The notes: generated by a model not told the origin, from the letters alone. 64,000 nucleotides of DNA from Pictodentalium vernedei (GCA_031216915.1 CM062292.1:75126956-75190955), one strand, 5' to 3'; numbered from the stretch's first letter, positions 30,384-42,956 are shown. A program made the numbers and translations.

Positions 30384-30632
30384 ATTGAAACCCGCTTCAA
30401 AGTTCAAATTCGTCTTCATTTTCAGAATTACTAGTATCACTGTTCACTACCTCCTCCAACATCAACACTCTCTTCACTGCCGCCACCAATCTCCTCGGCT
30501 TAAAGCAGAGGTGACTGGTGACGACAGAGAGGGGTGGGGGTGGGGGGTGTTGATGCTGTAGAAGGTAAAGGTGATAATGCGAGTTATTCTGAAAATAAAG
30601 ACGAGATTGAAGCGGCTTTGAGTTTTCATACT
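30384..30632. repeat. Diverged foldback of about 250 bp
   Basis: The left arm (CTTCAAAGTTCAAATTCGTC) and right arm (complement near 30600-30632) match imperfectly. The right arm is part of an open plus frame ending at about 30701 (with SENKDEIEAALSFHTYLRKR) that looks mildly coding, but no family was recognised. Confidence 0.5.
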
Positions 30633-31249
30633 TATCTTAGGAAAAGGACTTCTCTGTTTGGAGATAGGAGATTGCCAATGAAATATGCTCATTTTCATTA
30701 AAATAAATGCGTCATGTTACCCTCGTAAATTTGCTTGAAATTTCAGTATTTTGACATCAGCGTGCAGAAGGTTAAATTCATTCATCACATAAATGGGCGT
30801 TTACCATATAGATAAGGAGACAGTTGATTTTATTTGCCGGCACACTGTAGTCTGACGATTTGATTGGCTGACAGGTACGATGTAAATAATACCTCCACCC
30901 ACTTGATATATTTACAAATTGGTTGAGCTGGGTGTCAAAACATGAATATGCAGGCAATGTGATTTTTTTCAAAGTTCATAAAGTAGTTTATTAACTTGAG
31001 AAACAGAATTTACAGCAACCAGTAAATTCGAGTCTGTGTGATAATAGTAAAAGCATTAGAACTAAATTATATAGAAAAGAATTTATGGAGACTTATTATT
31101 CAGGACTAAAATATCTTTAGAAATTCAAAAGTTTTTCATACAGAATTCAGATACAATTTTTCAAGAAACTGGAAATAACTTCCGTGCATAGTATTAAGTG
31201 TGATTTCTAAAGGAATCAGCAATGGATATTGATGACTATTTTCATGTAC

Positions 31250-31925
31250 AAGTGCATGCATGAACTTCAGGAATGCATTAACGGGTTAAAAAAAAATGTA
31301 ATTTCCAGCAATTCTGAAAAATGCACCCATTGACCCCTGGGCGACCTCAGTGACCGTGACCCTTATTTTGAACCTCTATTGAGTTTCGTATCATTTGCTG
31401 TTGGTCACAGGGCCATATGTTACACAATGCTTGGGAAATGAGCATGACCCACTGTTAAACTTTTGGGCCACACCCACTTTTTTGAACATTAACATGCATG
31501 TGTGAGCTTTGGGAATGCATTAGGGTACCAAAGTGTGATTTCCAGCACTCACTGACCCCTGAGTGGCCTCAGAGACCTTGACACATATCTTGAACCTCCA
31601 CTGAGTTTCGACTCGTTTGCTGCTCTTGGTCCCAGGTCCACACGTCATACCATGCTTGAGATATGTGCATGATCCACTTTCAAAAATCTTTGGCCACGCA
31701 CTCTTTTTTCGTGTTAAAATGGATGTATGAACTTCAGGAATGCATTAAGGGGTTAAAAATGTGATTTTCAGCAATTCTGAAAAATGAACTCAATGACTTC
31801 TGGGTGACCTCAGTGACCTTGACCATATTTTGATCCTCCATCAAGTGCCAACTAACTTAGTGTTTGTCCCAGACGCATAGGTCATACCATGCCTGAGAAA
31901 TGGGCGTGACCCACTTTCAAAACAC
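31250..31925. repeat. Degenerate tandem repeat of about 235 bp, three units
   Basis: Units begin near 31253, 31493 and 31727 with an ATGAACTTCAGGAATGCATT-like block. Each contains a GACCTCAGTGACCTTGACC-like block (cleanest in the third unit) and a GTCATACCATGCTTGAGA-like block. They are non-coding and diverged. Confidence 0.75.
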
Positions 31926-32365
31926 CCCTATGGACACCCCTAATACCCCAGGAATCTGAGAAACACAGGGTACCGAGAACTTGTTACTGTCTGTCAGTTT
32001 CCCAAATATTAGCTAGATAGGACGATTCGAGTAATCGTGCGGACAAAGAAGTGCTTAGAAGACAGAAGACAGGTGAATAAGAAGATCAAGGATAAAAAAA
32101 GAAAAAAAGAAAAAGAAACCATACGAAAACAATATAGTCTGTGTGTTTCACACAGACTAATAATGGCATATGTACTAAAATTAACAGTGCCGTTCATTGA
32201 AAAAATATAATCAAAATAATACATTTAAATTTGTGTTATTGATGACAAAAGATTAGGTCACTGGTGGAACTACATTTTAATGCGGAGTTATCAATTATAC
32301 CTTTTCTTTTTCAAAATGACCGATTCATTTATCTTTGATACATCTCATCGTGAATATGGGTACAG

Positions 32366-32425
32366 ATAAAACCCATTAAATTTTGTTTGACAGAGCTCGT
32401 TGAGCTCTGTCGAACAAAATATGAT
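32366..32425. repeat. Short foldback
   Basis: TTTTGTTTGACAGAGCTCGT pairs with GAGCTCTGTCGAACAAAAT around TTGA, and flanking AACCCATTAAA/ATGATGGATT pairs weakly. Confidence 0.7.
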
Positions 32426-32493
32426 GGATTATTTTCCTATTGTACTGAAATGAAATTTTTCTTCAACGTGAGGGAACTTAGTGAGAAAATAAA

Positions 32494-32632
32494 TTCGTTG
32501 TCCATGTATATTCCTGGGTGTATGGAAACTTACACTGCTTTAAAAGCTGATACACCCTTCTATGGCGCCTCGGGGTGTATCAGTTTCAAACCAGTGTAAA
32601 TTTCCGCACACCCTGGAATATACATGGATGAC
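32494..32632. repeat. 139-bp foldback
   Basis: TGTCCATGTATATTCCTGGG and its complement near 32615-32632 form the outer arms, and GATACACCC/GGGTGTATC forms the inner arms around TTCTATGGCGCCTC. Arms are close to 60 bases with several mismatches. Confidence 0.8.
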
Positions 32633-32865
32633 TAATATTCTACTAAGTTGAAATATTCGGAAATAGTTTATTCCAATCATACCCACTTATCAAAATGCAA
32701 TTGGGTTGCTGAAGCGACAATTGGTCATATATGGAAACATGTCTTTATCACCGCCATCTTGGGGGAGGGGGGGGGGGGGGGGGGTGTTACTATAAATGCA
32801 CAATGCTCAACAACCAAACAATTTCCAAAGGTTTTCAAATTCCTGATACTTCGCAATCATCGCTT

Positions 32866-33117
32866 TTAACCCTTCACCCAACGTTACGGCCAAAACCGAC
32901 CAGCGCGTTTCACAAAATTCGTCAATTAATTTTCATTGTTTTTTCATTTTTGTTGTCTCAAAAACATATGTTATGACCCCTCTTTGGAACGAACTCGTCG
33001 AGCTCGTTCCAATGAGGGGTCATAACCTATGTTTTTGAGATAAAAATGAAAAAAATTACTTATTCAAGAATTTTGTTTGGAAGTGTCGTCTGCTTTTCAA
33101 GTTAAGTAAAGGGTTAA
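32866..33117. mobile_element. MITE family TTAA-A, copy 3
   Basis: TTAA bounds, CCCTTCACCCAACGTTACGG left end, right end GTTAAGTAAAGGG, core GGAACGAACTCGTCGAGCTC with one arm mutated. Confidence 0.9.
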
Positions 33118-33973
33118 ATAGTATATACTTCGATGCCAGTGGTAAGTGAATATATTGATGATGTGCACATTTTTGTGGCAATGCAAATTAAATATTTGCA
33201 ACATATTTTAGTTATTATTGACGCCATGACGTTTGATAAACTGAAAACTGTAACGCTGTGACTACAGGTATAGTGCAACAGCTTTCACGCCATGAAACGT
33301 CATGTATTGTGAGGATTTGCTGGGGGTATATTGTTATTGGCGACGTTTGTCGCTACCGTACCAGTAATCCAGTTGTATGGAGATCAGAGATTATAATATC
33401 CAGAGTAGCAGTGTCACGTCATCACACTTTGAGAAAATCGTTACGACGGGTGTCGGATCATTTGTTCCCTTTTCCCATCAAACCCGCAGTCGTTTCGTAC
33501 CTTTCCTCTTACTTTCTAGATTGTTTCGTACTGAGAGGTTTCGTGACCCTACATACAGGGCAAACCCCAGACAGTTGTCTTCCTTCGTTAAACTCGACAA
33601 ATCACTGTCGTAAGGCCTGTTATATACGTCGCACTACAGTTGCACTACCGTCGCACTGCCGTCGCGTGGAATTCAATTAATTCCGATTAACTGAGTTCGA
33701 GTCGACAGGAGTGCGACAAAAATAACTATAACTATCAAATGCGAGCAGGCGAACTTCAGACGAATCTTTGTGTTCGCAACACGAATCAAATTACCAAACT
33801 TGAATAAGATATGTGTTGGTTACAGACGTCGCATCACCGTCGACTCGAATTAAATGCAAGTGAAATGATAATGATATGCTAATCAGGAAAACACCAAATG
33901 TCGTGACATAATTTACAATTTTCAACAATGTTTACAGTGGAATTGAATTAGAGTCGACGGCTATGCGCCCTCT
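33118..33973. other. Unassigned DNA
   Basis: The longest frame (33258-33680, 140 codons) has no recognisable motif. It contains CGTCGCAC-type repeats near 33630-33665. Not called as a gene. Confidence 0.4.
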
Positions 33974-34224
33974 ATAACCCTTTACCCAACGTTACGGCCA
34001 AAACTGGCCAGCGCTATTCTCAAAAATCGCCAATTACTTTTAAAAATATTTTCATTTTTTGTCTCAAAACATAGGTTATGACCCCTCGTTGGAACGAGCT
34101 CGTCGAGCTCGTTCCAACGAGGGGTCATAACCTATGTTTTTGAGACAAAAAATGAAAAAAAAATAGTTATTCAAGAATTCTTTTTGCAAGTGTCGTCTGC
34201 TTTTCATGTTAGGTAAGGGGTTAA
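33974..34224. mobile_element. MITE family TTAA-A, copy 4
   Basis: Left boundary ATAA, right TTAA at 34221-34224, with canonical ends and a perfect GGAACGAGCTCGTCGAGCTC core. Confidence 0.9.
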
Positions 34225-34359
34225 CCAACATGGATCCAATTCGAATTTGAGATTGTTTTGCTTCTTTGGTTTGGGATGGGGGTAGGTATGGGGGCAGCCA
34301 ACTACGCTATTCGACACTAGTCGGCAGTTGCAATTTTCTTTTAAAACATTATGCGTCAT

Positions 34360-34860
34360 GTTACCCCATTAAAGCTCCAGGGGCCGTATTGCCCACCAGG
34401 AAAATTCCCTTAGTGAGACCCCCCCACCTCCGGGCCCCAAAACCTGGTGCAACTCAACATCTCTTGGTTCATGAAAATTCGTTAAAATGACCAAAATGCG
34501 AAATGGATCTGATTGCATAGATTGCCGGTGTAACGAAATGCTCTCTATGTGGACTGCCAATGGCAGTCCACATAGAGAACACTTTGATATAAAAGCAGTC
34601 TACTCTATCATTGATAGTTCGGGTGTAAGTAAACAGAGCTCGTCTAGTTTTAAAAATCAAAAGTTTCTCCCCTTGGGCGATGAAGATGATACAAAAATGT
34701 CATCGAAATGTCCTCTACGTGAGCTGCCATTCTTCGCTTAGATGCAAGGAAGCAGCGCTCCACTCAGTTCGAAAAAATCTAAATTTTCTCCGAGTCCTCC
34801 TCGTTGCATTTCCCGGTAACTTTTCTTGGCCCAGTCCGCCCCTGGCGTATCGAAGCGTCA
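34360..34860. repeat. Dispersed repeat J, copy 2
   Basis: It matches 16180-16560 and 17160-17360 in the same order. A 36-bp palindrome at 34543-34578 (CTCTATGTGGACTGCCA and complement) lies inside and is absent in copy 1, where only the left half is present. Confidence 0.6.
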
Positions 34861-35185
34861 TTTAACAAGAGTTTATTCGTCACTTCTTTTGTACAAGTAC
34901 AATCAGTTTCTGTTGAACGTTTTTTTTTTACGTTTTTTTTTTCTCAAAGAGTAGTCTCACTTGAAATATGTTGCAATATTCGAATGTAAACAAACAAAAA
35001 CAAATCCCACAACTGGTGATTTCGCTTGAGTCTCTGGGGCACACGTTTATATTTTCTATATTTACTTTACTTTTTCCAGTTTTATTGTAGCTGGAAATTC
35101 CATGAAGCCAAGTGGTCCAATAAGTTTACGAAGAGAGACAATTGCTTTGAGTTTTGAAATTATTCAATAAACAAACATCTCGGAT

Positions 35186-35655
35186 CACAGTGGATAAACC
35201 GTAATTTGGACATACCGGAAGAGTTGATCATCGAGGCGAGACATTTCTATTTTTAGGAACAATTTTTTAGAAGCTTTTATTTCAATCTACTAGTTTTGCT
35301 GCATATTTATAAAATAGATCGTGGATGATTCATATAAACACAACTATGCTGTAAACGTACATATTTATCACACGCGGACTTCCGAAATTCGTGACTACTG
35401 GCACATTTCGAGTGAAGAAACTTCTTTTGATCATCTCGAAAAATCTTACAGAGGAAATTCTCTCTTCAAATGTCATTTTAGCACATTTTGAACATCGAGC
35501 AGAAATTCTAATATTATCCTGGAGATTGGCCACCATGTCCCGACAGAAACGCACAAAGCTTATATTCAAGTGAAGAACAAATTCGCAAAACGAAATGATT
35601 TTTTGAGGAAACCAGGTCTTTTTTCACTGTACGCCCAGTTATGTTCGACCCTTAT
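35186..35655 (+). repeat. Dispersed repeat M, copy 1
   Basis: It matches 39586-40063 in inverted orientation (CACAGTGGATAAACCGTAAT.., CTTTTGATCATCTCGAAAAA.., TTTTTTGAGGAAAC). A 60-codon frame is partly shared by both copies, but neither is open throughout. Confidence 0.8.
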
Positions 35656-36099
35656 CGGTAGTCGCCATGTCATACAACATTCAGCTCAGAGGTATGGTCA
35701 AGGAACTCTTGTTTCAAATACTGGAAATGGTGTCCCGATAGCAAAGAATTCAAATCTTGTTTCATGAAAAGCATGTAAGATGTGAAACTTTGTTGATAGA
35801 GCCCACTTTACACACATGTATGCATAGTAAGCCTATACTCTTTTCGCGAGTAAACGCCTTACGTCGTTGCATAATCACCAGTGACACTAGTAGTCTGTTA
35901 AATGCACCGCAAACTTATTCAATATATCGGCCTAAATACTAAAAATGTACCAAAATTTTATTTTAAATACCCTTCGACAAAGAAGATTGAAAATAATAAA
36001 AACATGCAGTTTTTTTTCTTGTTTTACATATATTCAGACTAATTGCGATGATCTTGGTCTATGATCGATTTGCTAAATATCAATAATAATATTGACAAG

Positions 36100-36361
36100 T
36101 ACAGTACGTGGCGAGTGGATTGTAACTAAATCACCCGCGGAGTGGAGTTATCACCCAAACTATAACTTTCAAATTTTGTACATACGGACAAAAAAACATA
36201 AGCAATGTTTCAGCCAATGGAGCACCGGGTTTAACCCGGAGGTCCATTGGCTGAAACTTTGCTTGTACTTGTTATGCTTTGCAACAAATTTGCAATTATT
36301 GCTTGGGTGGAATCTCCACTCTGCGTGTGATTTAGTGATAATACACTCCCCACGTACTGTA
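36100..36361. mobile_element. MITE family TA-C, copy 6 (opposite orientation)
   Basis: TA-flanked ends, CAGTACGTGGCGAGTGG at left, and the core near 36220-36245 with one arm mutated. Confidence 0.88.
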
Positions 36362-38340
36362 TCTTAGAGATTACTAGTACAATTCCTAATCTATGATGCT
36401 TTGTCTATCCTCCCTTTTGTTTATTATGGAACCATAGCTGATATGCCCCCCCCCCTTCGAAAGTGATGAAATGACGAATAGGTGACGATAGACGTCACGT
36501 GGTACACATGTAGTGAAGTGAAGTTAACAGTGCGTATACTGCCCGATATACTTCAAAGCTGTATAGACTTGTCCGTACTCCAAACAATACAGATGCAGAT
36601 GTTGAAAAGGAGAAACAATTCTCGCCACAACGTTTTGAACGTTTCAAAGTGTATTCAAATATTCAAATAAGTTGAAAATTTGCCAGCTCGATCGAAAATA
36701 TGTCAAATGTCCGTATTTGTCCGCGCTGCTTCCATCAAAAGTATCATTTGACCAGGTTAAATTGTAATTGTTTCTAGTAGATTTTTACTCATTTGTGTCA
36801 ATTTTCAGCTTGAAACATTCAGTTGTTTTCAAGGTGATGTCATTCGAATGGTGACGTTTATTGAGATCGAGGTCGTATCGCGTAGGTCAACCGACCTAAT
36901 ACAAAATATTTCTTGTCTAGAGGTCTCTATATACCAAATTCCAGTCCGGTCGGTTCAGCCATTCTGGAGATATCAGTTCAAGGTTTTTCGAGGTCAAGAC
37001 CATCTAGCACGGGCCAACCAACCAAACCAAAAGACTTTCCTGTAAGTTACTCTAAGGACAAAATGTCATCCCGGCCGGTCTGGTAGTTTTCTTAATACTA
37101 TTTTAGGATGATTTCCTAATGCAATTAGAAGGTCGTTTGAAAGTCAAGACTATCCCGCTCGTGCGAAAAGATTCCCCGCGGCAAAATATCCCTAGACCCC
37201 AAATTTAAGCCAGCCCGACCGGCTCTAAAGTTTTCGATTAAACGCGAATTCTTTTTGTGTTGAATGATTGGCGCCCAGTGCAAATGTTAACTATGGTACA
37301 GGTGGGGTGAGGACAATAAAAGAAATAGTAGATATCATACAGTGGCATAACGCAATTTCGCAATGCAACTGACTATTTTCACAAACTCTCATTATGTAAT
37401 TATGAATTTCAGTCATGAACATATATGAACAAAATGCGGCGTTATTATTATTCATTCAAGCCTTAGGTTTAGTGGGTAGCCTTCGAACCAATTCCCTTTA
37501 ATGTGTGATATACTGTCAGAAAAGGTTGAACAATCAATTAGTCAGGATATTATATCTTATTGATAGAGGGCTTATTGGCCGTGGAAACTCTATCTCATTT
37601 ATATAAGAGACCTGGTTGGATTATCTGATAATAGGAATTAAATTAACTTTTTTTAAAATGAATTAAAGCAATCTGCTGCAACAAAGAATAAAATTAAATC
37701 ATAAAATAAAGTGAGTTGGGGTCAAATTAAATCATAAAATAAAGTGAGAAAGGATATGTATGTATTATGTTTCATTGAGATTAAGCTGAATGTTGCAGAA
37801 AACTTCTTGGAAAGTGACTGTCCTGTCATTGGTCCTGTAACAGATTTTGAGCTAATAGGTTTCAAGCTTCGGAGTTGAATAAGCAGCCTCCAATATTTTG
37901 TTGGATAACACTGACATTTATTGCATAAAAGGTAATAGTACATAAATCACAGACGGCGTCACTCGGCACATCAAAGCCCCATAATTTCCATAATGCATCC
38001 TGACCAAATTTGGAGAGATATGGTAGACCTTTTCTGCGCGCATGGTCACCATTTCTTTCTTACGTTCTCGTCTGACTTGGTAAGATGAAACACCTTTGTG
38101 CAATTATTTATCGTATAGGAAACACGTTCTTAGACTGAGAAGCCATTTGAGACTCGGAGTGATTTTTCGACACAAAACAGACAAATTGGAAATTAACCCT
38201 CCATAAACTCTGTGCGATATGAGTAGTGCTGCATTTGAATTTGATCATGCAGTAAGAGAGAACCCCAACCATGTGGCCCATTTACTACAGAGGGGAAAAC
38301 ACCGATAACGTAGGTGCCATAAAATATCATTTTATGTCAC
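36362..38340. other. Unassigned intronic DNA
   Basis: 36840-37240 holds two diverged blocks with GTCAAGAC-ATC motifs resembling old dispersed repeats. A duplicated TAAATCATAAAATAAAGTGAG block lies at 37697-37748. No gene was recognised. Confidence 0.4.
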
Positions 38341-39585
38341 ACACATCACCTGTGCCCCCCCCCCCCCCCCCACACACACACCACCATTAGTAGCAAGTGG
38401 GCCACTGTCTGCCCAAAGCTTACTTACCACTCCATCAAATGAAGCACTACTCATATCGCCCAAGGTGCAACAGTTCAGAGCTTAATATGAGGAATGAATT
38501 TCCTATACCAAAGAATCACCCCTCATCACATTGACTGTTGACAGTCCCAATACAACATTGAGCGTACTGCCTCTTCGAATACTGCACTTGATAATGCTTA
38601 ATAAATTCAGATTCGACTGATGAAACTAAAATCGAGTATAGAAATGTGTAGGAACATAAAGAAATTAGTAGAATTAACAGCAAATACAATGGTGGAACCA
38701 GGTAAAACATCAACATTTTCAACCTATTTCACACCAGTTCCTGCTACACCTGTCTTAATACTGTATCGACAGAATGCCGGTATATGCTATTCACTCTCCT
38801 GATCACCTATGTATACAGTGACTGCCAGTGCATGTGAGAGTTTGAATGAACTCATAAACTTGCAAAGAATTGGGATGAAATTCCAGTTCTGTTTTCCGTC
38901 TTATCTCCTTTAGCTGGTTGTGGGTAGATTAAATGTCGTGAATAGTTACTCGAACAATACAAACCATGTTCCAACAAAAATACTTGTTGAAATTGTAAAT
39001 GGAAGCAGCTTATGTGCGATTTACTCTAATTTTGGGAATGGCAAAATGGAAAAGAATTTTTTTCCTTCAGAAAAGGGGTGGTTGGGTGCCCAAGGGTCTG
39101 AAAAAAACTTTTTGCGCCTTGTTCCCGATTTTTTTTTCTAACACCCCCCCTCCCTCTGTATGGTAGGGGAAATACTGGTACGGAAAAGTACTGGTACAGA
39201 AAATATGCAATCAAATGGACATTTTTTTTTACAAAGGAACCTGAATGAACACAAATTCAACAAACATAAACGCCCCAACGTATGCAAAACGAGATGGAAT
39301 GTTTAATTGTATCACTCGGCAGTGTTCAATTGTATCAATAGGTAGAACTGAGAAAACAAAGATTAGAAAGTATGAGGTCGTAGAATCCTGATAACCATGG
39401 CGAAGCCAGTCATAACAATAGTCATCCTCGCTAAACCGAAACAAAGTAGATACGATGATTTCTAAAATAAAACTGTCGCAAAAGTATTACACCAGCCTAT
39501 GGCACTTCCCGAGCAGAAATACCCCTACACATGAAATTTCAACTCGAACCGTTCTTTAAGCAACTGTGCGTACAGTGTTTTTGCG
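38341..39585. other. Unassigned DNA with a C run and CA tract
   Basis: A run of about 20 C is followed by CACACACA at 38357-38384. A T run lies near 39129. No gene was recognised. Confidence 0.4.
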
Positions 39586-40063
39586 ACTGCTGATTAGACC
39601 TTGTACGACTGGACATTAAGTGAAAAATGAGTTAGTTTCCTCAAAAAACCATTTCGTTTCGTGAGTATGTTCTCCATTTGAATATAGGCTATTTGCGCTT
39701 ATGTCAGGAACAGAACGGCCTATCTTCAGGATAATATTAGAACTAAGGTTCGATGTCAAAAATGTGCTAAAATGACATTTGAAGAGGGAGTTTCCTCGGT
39801 AAAAAAGATTTTTCGAGATGATCAAAAGAAGTGTTTTCACTCGAAATATGCCAGTAGTCACGAATTTCAGGTGCCGCGTGTGATAAATGTATAAGTTTAC
39901 AGCATAGTTATGTTTTCACGAAGAATCCACGATCATTTTTTTAAATATGCAACAAAACTAGCAGATAAATAAAAGCTTCTAAAAATTTGTCCCTAAAAAT
40001 AGAAATGTCTCGCCTCGAGAATTAACACTTCCGGTATGTCCAAATTACGGTTTATCCACTGTG
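39586..40063 (-). repeat. Dispersed repeat M, copy 2
   Basis: This is the inverted partner of 35186-35655, about 4 kb away. Differences are spread along its length. Confidence 0.8.
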
Positions 40064-40738
40064 AAATTATGTCTACCAAATGGATGATAGTTTGATAATT
40101 CCTAATGGTATTGAGAGGGTTAAGGGATTATGGATGAAAAAAAAGTTCATTTGAGGACGGCTCCGTTAATTAATCTAAATGCAATCAACAGACATTCGTT
40201 GATATTAATGACAAACAATAAGAAATATACATTTTCATATCAATTTATTTTGAAAACAATGAACGAAATGTACTGCTTACTATTTCACGGAATGATCAAT
40301 ATCTGGTATACTCTTTTAATTTTTTGCTGTTAAATTCAGCCCTAGTACAGTAAACACGTTTTTTAATTTATTCAATAAGAAAAAAAAAGAACTGGTTCCA
40401 ATGGCATTCATATTCCCTACAGTACAGTCGCCGTGTACTGGTCGTAATCCACGCGTGGGCAGTGATGTCTACACATGCGTTTACCAGGTAATAAAAAGAA
40501 TGTAGGAAAAACGCCCCGAGGAGAAAAGCCCTGACTATTTTGACTACCTATGAGAAAAGCCCTGAGCTATTTTCACAGGACGTGGAGAAAAGCCCAAACT
40601 GGTCAATATCTGTGGAATTTTGGATATTTTAATGTTTTTATTTGACATAACTGCTGCAAATTGTTTTTTATAACAATTAAAATGATTGAATGCGCACGCA
40701 GTATCCAGCACTTTGTAAAAATTGGGATACCCTCTTTA

Positions 40739-41099
40739 GGGGGCGCGGTGGCTCAGTTGGTAGAGGTCTTGGCTGCAAGCCGATAGGTCCTCGGTTCGAA
40801 TCCCACCTGCGGCAACCACGTTGTGTCCTTGGGCAAGACACTTCACCCCAGTGCCCACGTGAGGGCACAGTGACGTTGTGTACTAAGGCGTACTGCACAT
40901 CGATGGCGCACCTGTCTTCAACCGATGCTTGTGTGCAGTTGTTATGTTAGTGAGCTAACAGTTGCTCGCCGTTGCTCGGTGATGTGGTTCTCTCCGGGTA
41001 CCCCGGCTTCCTCCACCCGTAAAACTGTCGTGGCTATGATTAGCCATTGTGCAGAAATATGTGACCTTAAACACCAATAAATAAATAATAATAATAATG
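40739..41099 (+). mobile_element. tRNA-headed SINE, copy 6
   Basis: A box TGGCTCAGTTGGTAGAGG, B box GGTTCGAATCCC, shared body and tail (TAAATAATAATAATAA). It is inside the MULE-like element. Confidence 0.9.
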
Positions 41100-41134
41100 A
41101 TACCGTGTTTTTACCACATGCACGCTCTACACAT

Positions 41135-41640
41135 ACATTACTGAGCTTCTCTTGAAGCGTTTTTGTGCACCTTTTAACTCGTTTAGTTGGAGGTTGACCT
41201 CGACCTCCTGTTAGAGGTCTTCACGAACTTGTGCTTCATCTTCCTTTAGATGTGTCAGTAACCTCCAACATGATGGATGCCTGTGCCCAACAGAAGACGC
41301 AAACGTATTGTTCCAACCCTCACAGAAATTATTTATCCTGTCTGAATTGTTTAATGTTGGTTCATGCATATGCTACAAGTTTGGTGGAAAACGTGGTGGT
41401 ATTCTTCTAAAGCGCACACGTAGAGTATTTCAGAAATCTGTGTAGGCGAGTGATTGTGCGCAATTGTCCATTTACATAAGTGTTTTCAAAATAATCAAGC
41501 AGTGGATGGCTGCCATCCGTTGCGATTTCCCTTAAGTAACTCATTCCCTCCTGAATGGCTTCAAATGGTAGGAAGGCAAGTCCATTCAGCACACCACACA
41601 AATGTTTGAAGTTTTGTATAATACCGAAATTAACTAAAAC
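41135..41640 (-). pseudogene. MULE-type transposase C-terminal fragment
   Basis: On the minus strand, 41601-41407 encodes CGVLNGLAFLPFEAIQEGMS and HPLLDYFENTYVNGQL, the pattern that follows the catalytic core in MULE transposases. After a frameshift and stop near 41395-41370 the conserved block reads NNSDRINNFCEGWNNTFASS with the following H-P-S, and a basic tail follows to about 41140. The N-terminal and catalytic D-D regions are absent, so the copy is dead. It lies between the TIRs described for 40498-41812. Confidence 0.7.
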
Positions 41641-42220
41641 TTAATTTAGGCCTTTTCACTATCAAAAATACAGAAATTAACTAAAAATTATTAGAGCTTT
41701 TCTCCTTACTGTGCAAAAATGCTCAGGGCTTTTCTATTTGGAAGTTTGGAGTTTTTCTCCTTAGAGCGTTCCTCCTTAGGGGTTTTTCTCCACCGGGGCG
41801 TTTCCCGTCCACCAATAAAAATCATCATCAGCAGAATTTTAATTAATGAAGCACCGGGTTGTACCCGGTGCTTCATTAATTAAATTTTTGATGATTATTC
41901 CTGTTACTAGTGTTTGTAATATAATACTATTGCATCCGTGGAAATATTGTTCATCAGAGGAAAGTGACCAGTTCACGGTGGCTGTGCTGTACATTTCAGA
42001 CGAGTGAATCTAAACATGGGTGATGGACTATTTCAAGGCTAGACTGGTTCCATGCTATAACAAGGCCGAATTCCTTACAGAATTTGATTAGCGGGCTGAG
42101 AGCCGTTTAATGTAAACTATATATGTGACAATACTATCACTTGAACCAATATGTTCTAATTAACAAAAGGATTCCTACGGCAGCGTAGAACCGCCACACC
42201 ATAGTATATTTCCAGGGATT

Positions 42221-42760
42221 CCTAATCTGTTTAAACAGATTACTAATCTGTTTAAACAGATTACTAATATGTTTTTACAGATTACTAATCTGTTTTTACA
42301 GATTAACTAATCTGTTTTTACAGATTAACTAATCTCGTTTTACAGATTAACTAATCTCTTTTTACAGATTAGTATCTGTATTTACAGAATACTAATCTGT
42401 TTTTACAGATTAACTAACCTGTTTTTTTCTCAGATTACTAATCTGTTTAAACAGATTTCTAATCTGTTTTTACAGATTAACTAAGTAATCTGTAAATACA
42501 GATTAGTTAATCTATAAAAACAGATTAGTAATCTGTAAATACAGATTAGTTAATCTGTAAAAACAGATTAGTAATCTGTTTAAACTGATTAGTAATCTGT
42601 AAATAAGGATTTGTAATCTGTTTAAACAGATTAGTAGTCTGTAAATACAGATTAGTTAATCAGTTTAAACAGATTACTAATCTATAAATACAGATTAGTT
42701 AATCTGTAAAAACAGATTAGTAATCTGTTTAAACAGATTAGTAATCTGTAAAAACAGATC
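42221..42760. repeat. Array of palindromic 21-22 bp units, itself inverted
   Basis: About 25 units of the form TAATCTGTTTTTACAGATTA run one way to about 42480. After that the complement form (CTGTAAATACAGATTAGT) predominates to 42760. Each unit is a small palindrome (AATCTGTTTAAACAGATT in its symmetric version). No coding sequence. Confidence 0.9.
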
Positions 42761-42859
42761 ATCAAATAACATCATGTAAGAAAACAAAAACAAACAGACC
42801 ACATTAGTGCATAATCTTCTCTGTGAATTTTCAAAATTTGACAACAAGGGTATATTGAT

Positions 42860-42956
42860 ACACTTTAAAATCAATTAACCCAAATCAGCTGGGTTTAAAT
42901 TCACCCAGGCCAGTTGATTGATTTTTAATCCAACCGATTTTAGTGTGCAAGCTTCA
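42860..42956. repeat. Small foldback with GGGTTAA arms, copy 1
   Basis: ACACTTTAAAATCAATTAAC... and ...AACCGATTTTAGTGTGC, with inner CAGCTGGGTTTAAA. It is related to the foldback at 52062-52192. Confidence 0.6.

Larger units (their letters stand above)
40498..41812 (-). mobile_element. MULE-like element with TIRs and 9-bp target duplication
   Basis: Ends GAATGTAGGAAAAACGCCCC and the complement of GGGGCGTTTCCCGTCCACC, with subterminal GGAGAAAAGCCCTGA repeats. Flanking TAATAAAAA (40489-40497) and CAATAAAAA (41813-41821) differ at one base, fitting a 9-bp Mutator-type duplication in TA-E. It carries a transposase fragment and a SINE. Confidence 0.78.
40429..41992. mobile_element. MITE family TA-E, copy 2, with a MULE-like element inside
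   Basis: The left part (CAGTACAGTCGCCGTGTACT) runs to 40497, and the right part resumes at 41813 with the GCACCGGGTTGTACCCGGTGC palindrome and ends near 41992 (GGCTGTGCTGTAC). Confidence 0.85.

Noticed and set aside
33258..33680. 140-codon open frame
   Set aside because: It has no motif, no splice context that I can support, and amino-acid composition expected of random sequence.
42221..42760. CRISPR-like array
   Set aside because: Units are contiguous and palindromic with no unique spacers, and the genome is eukaryotic.
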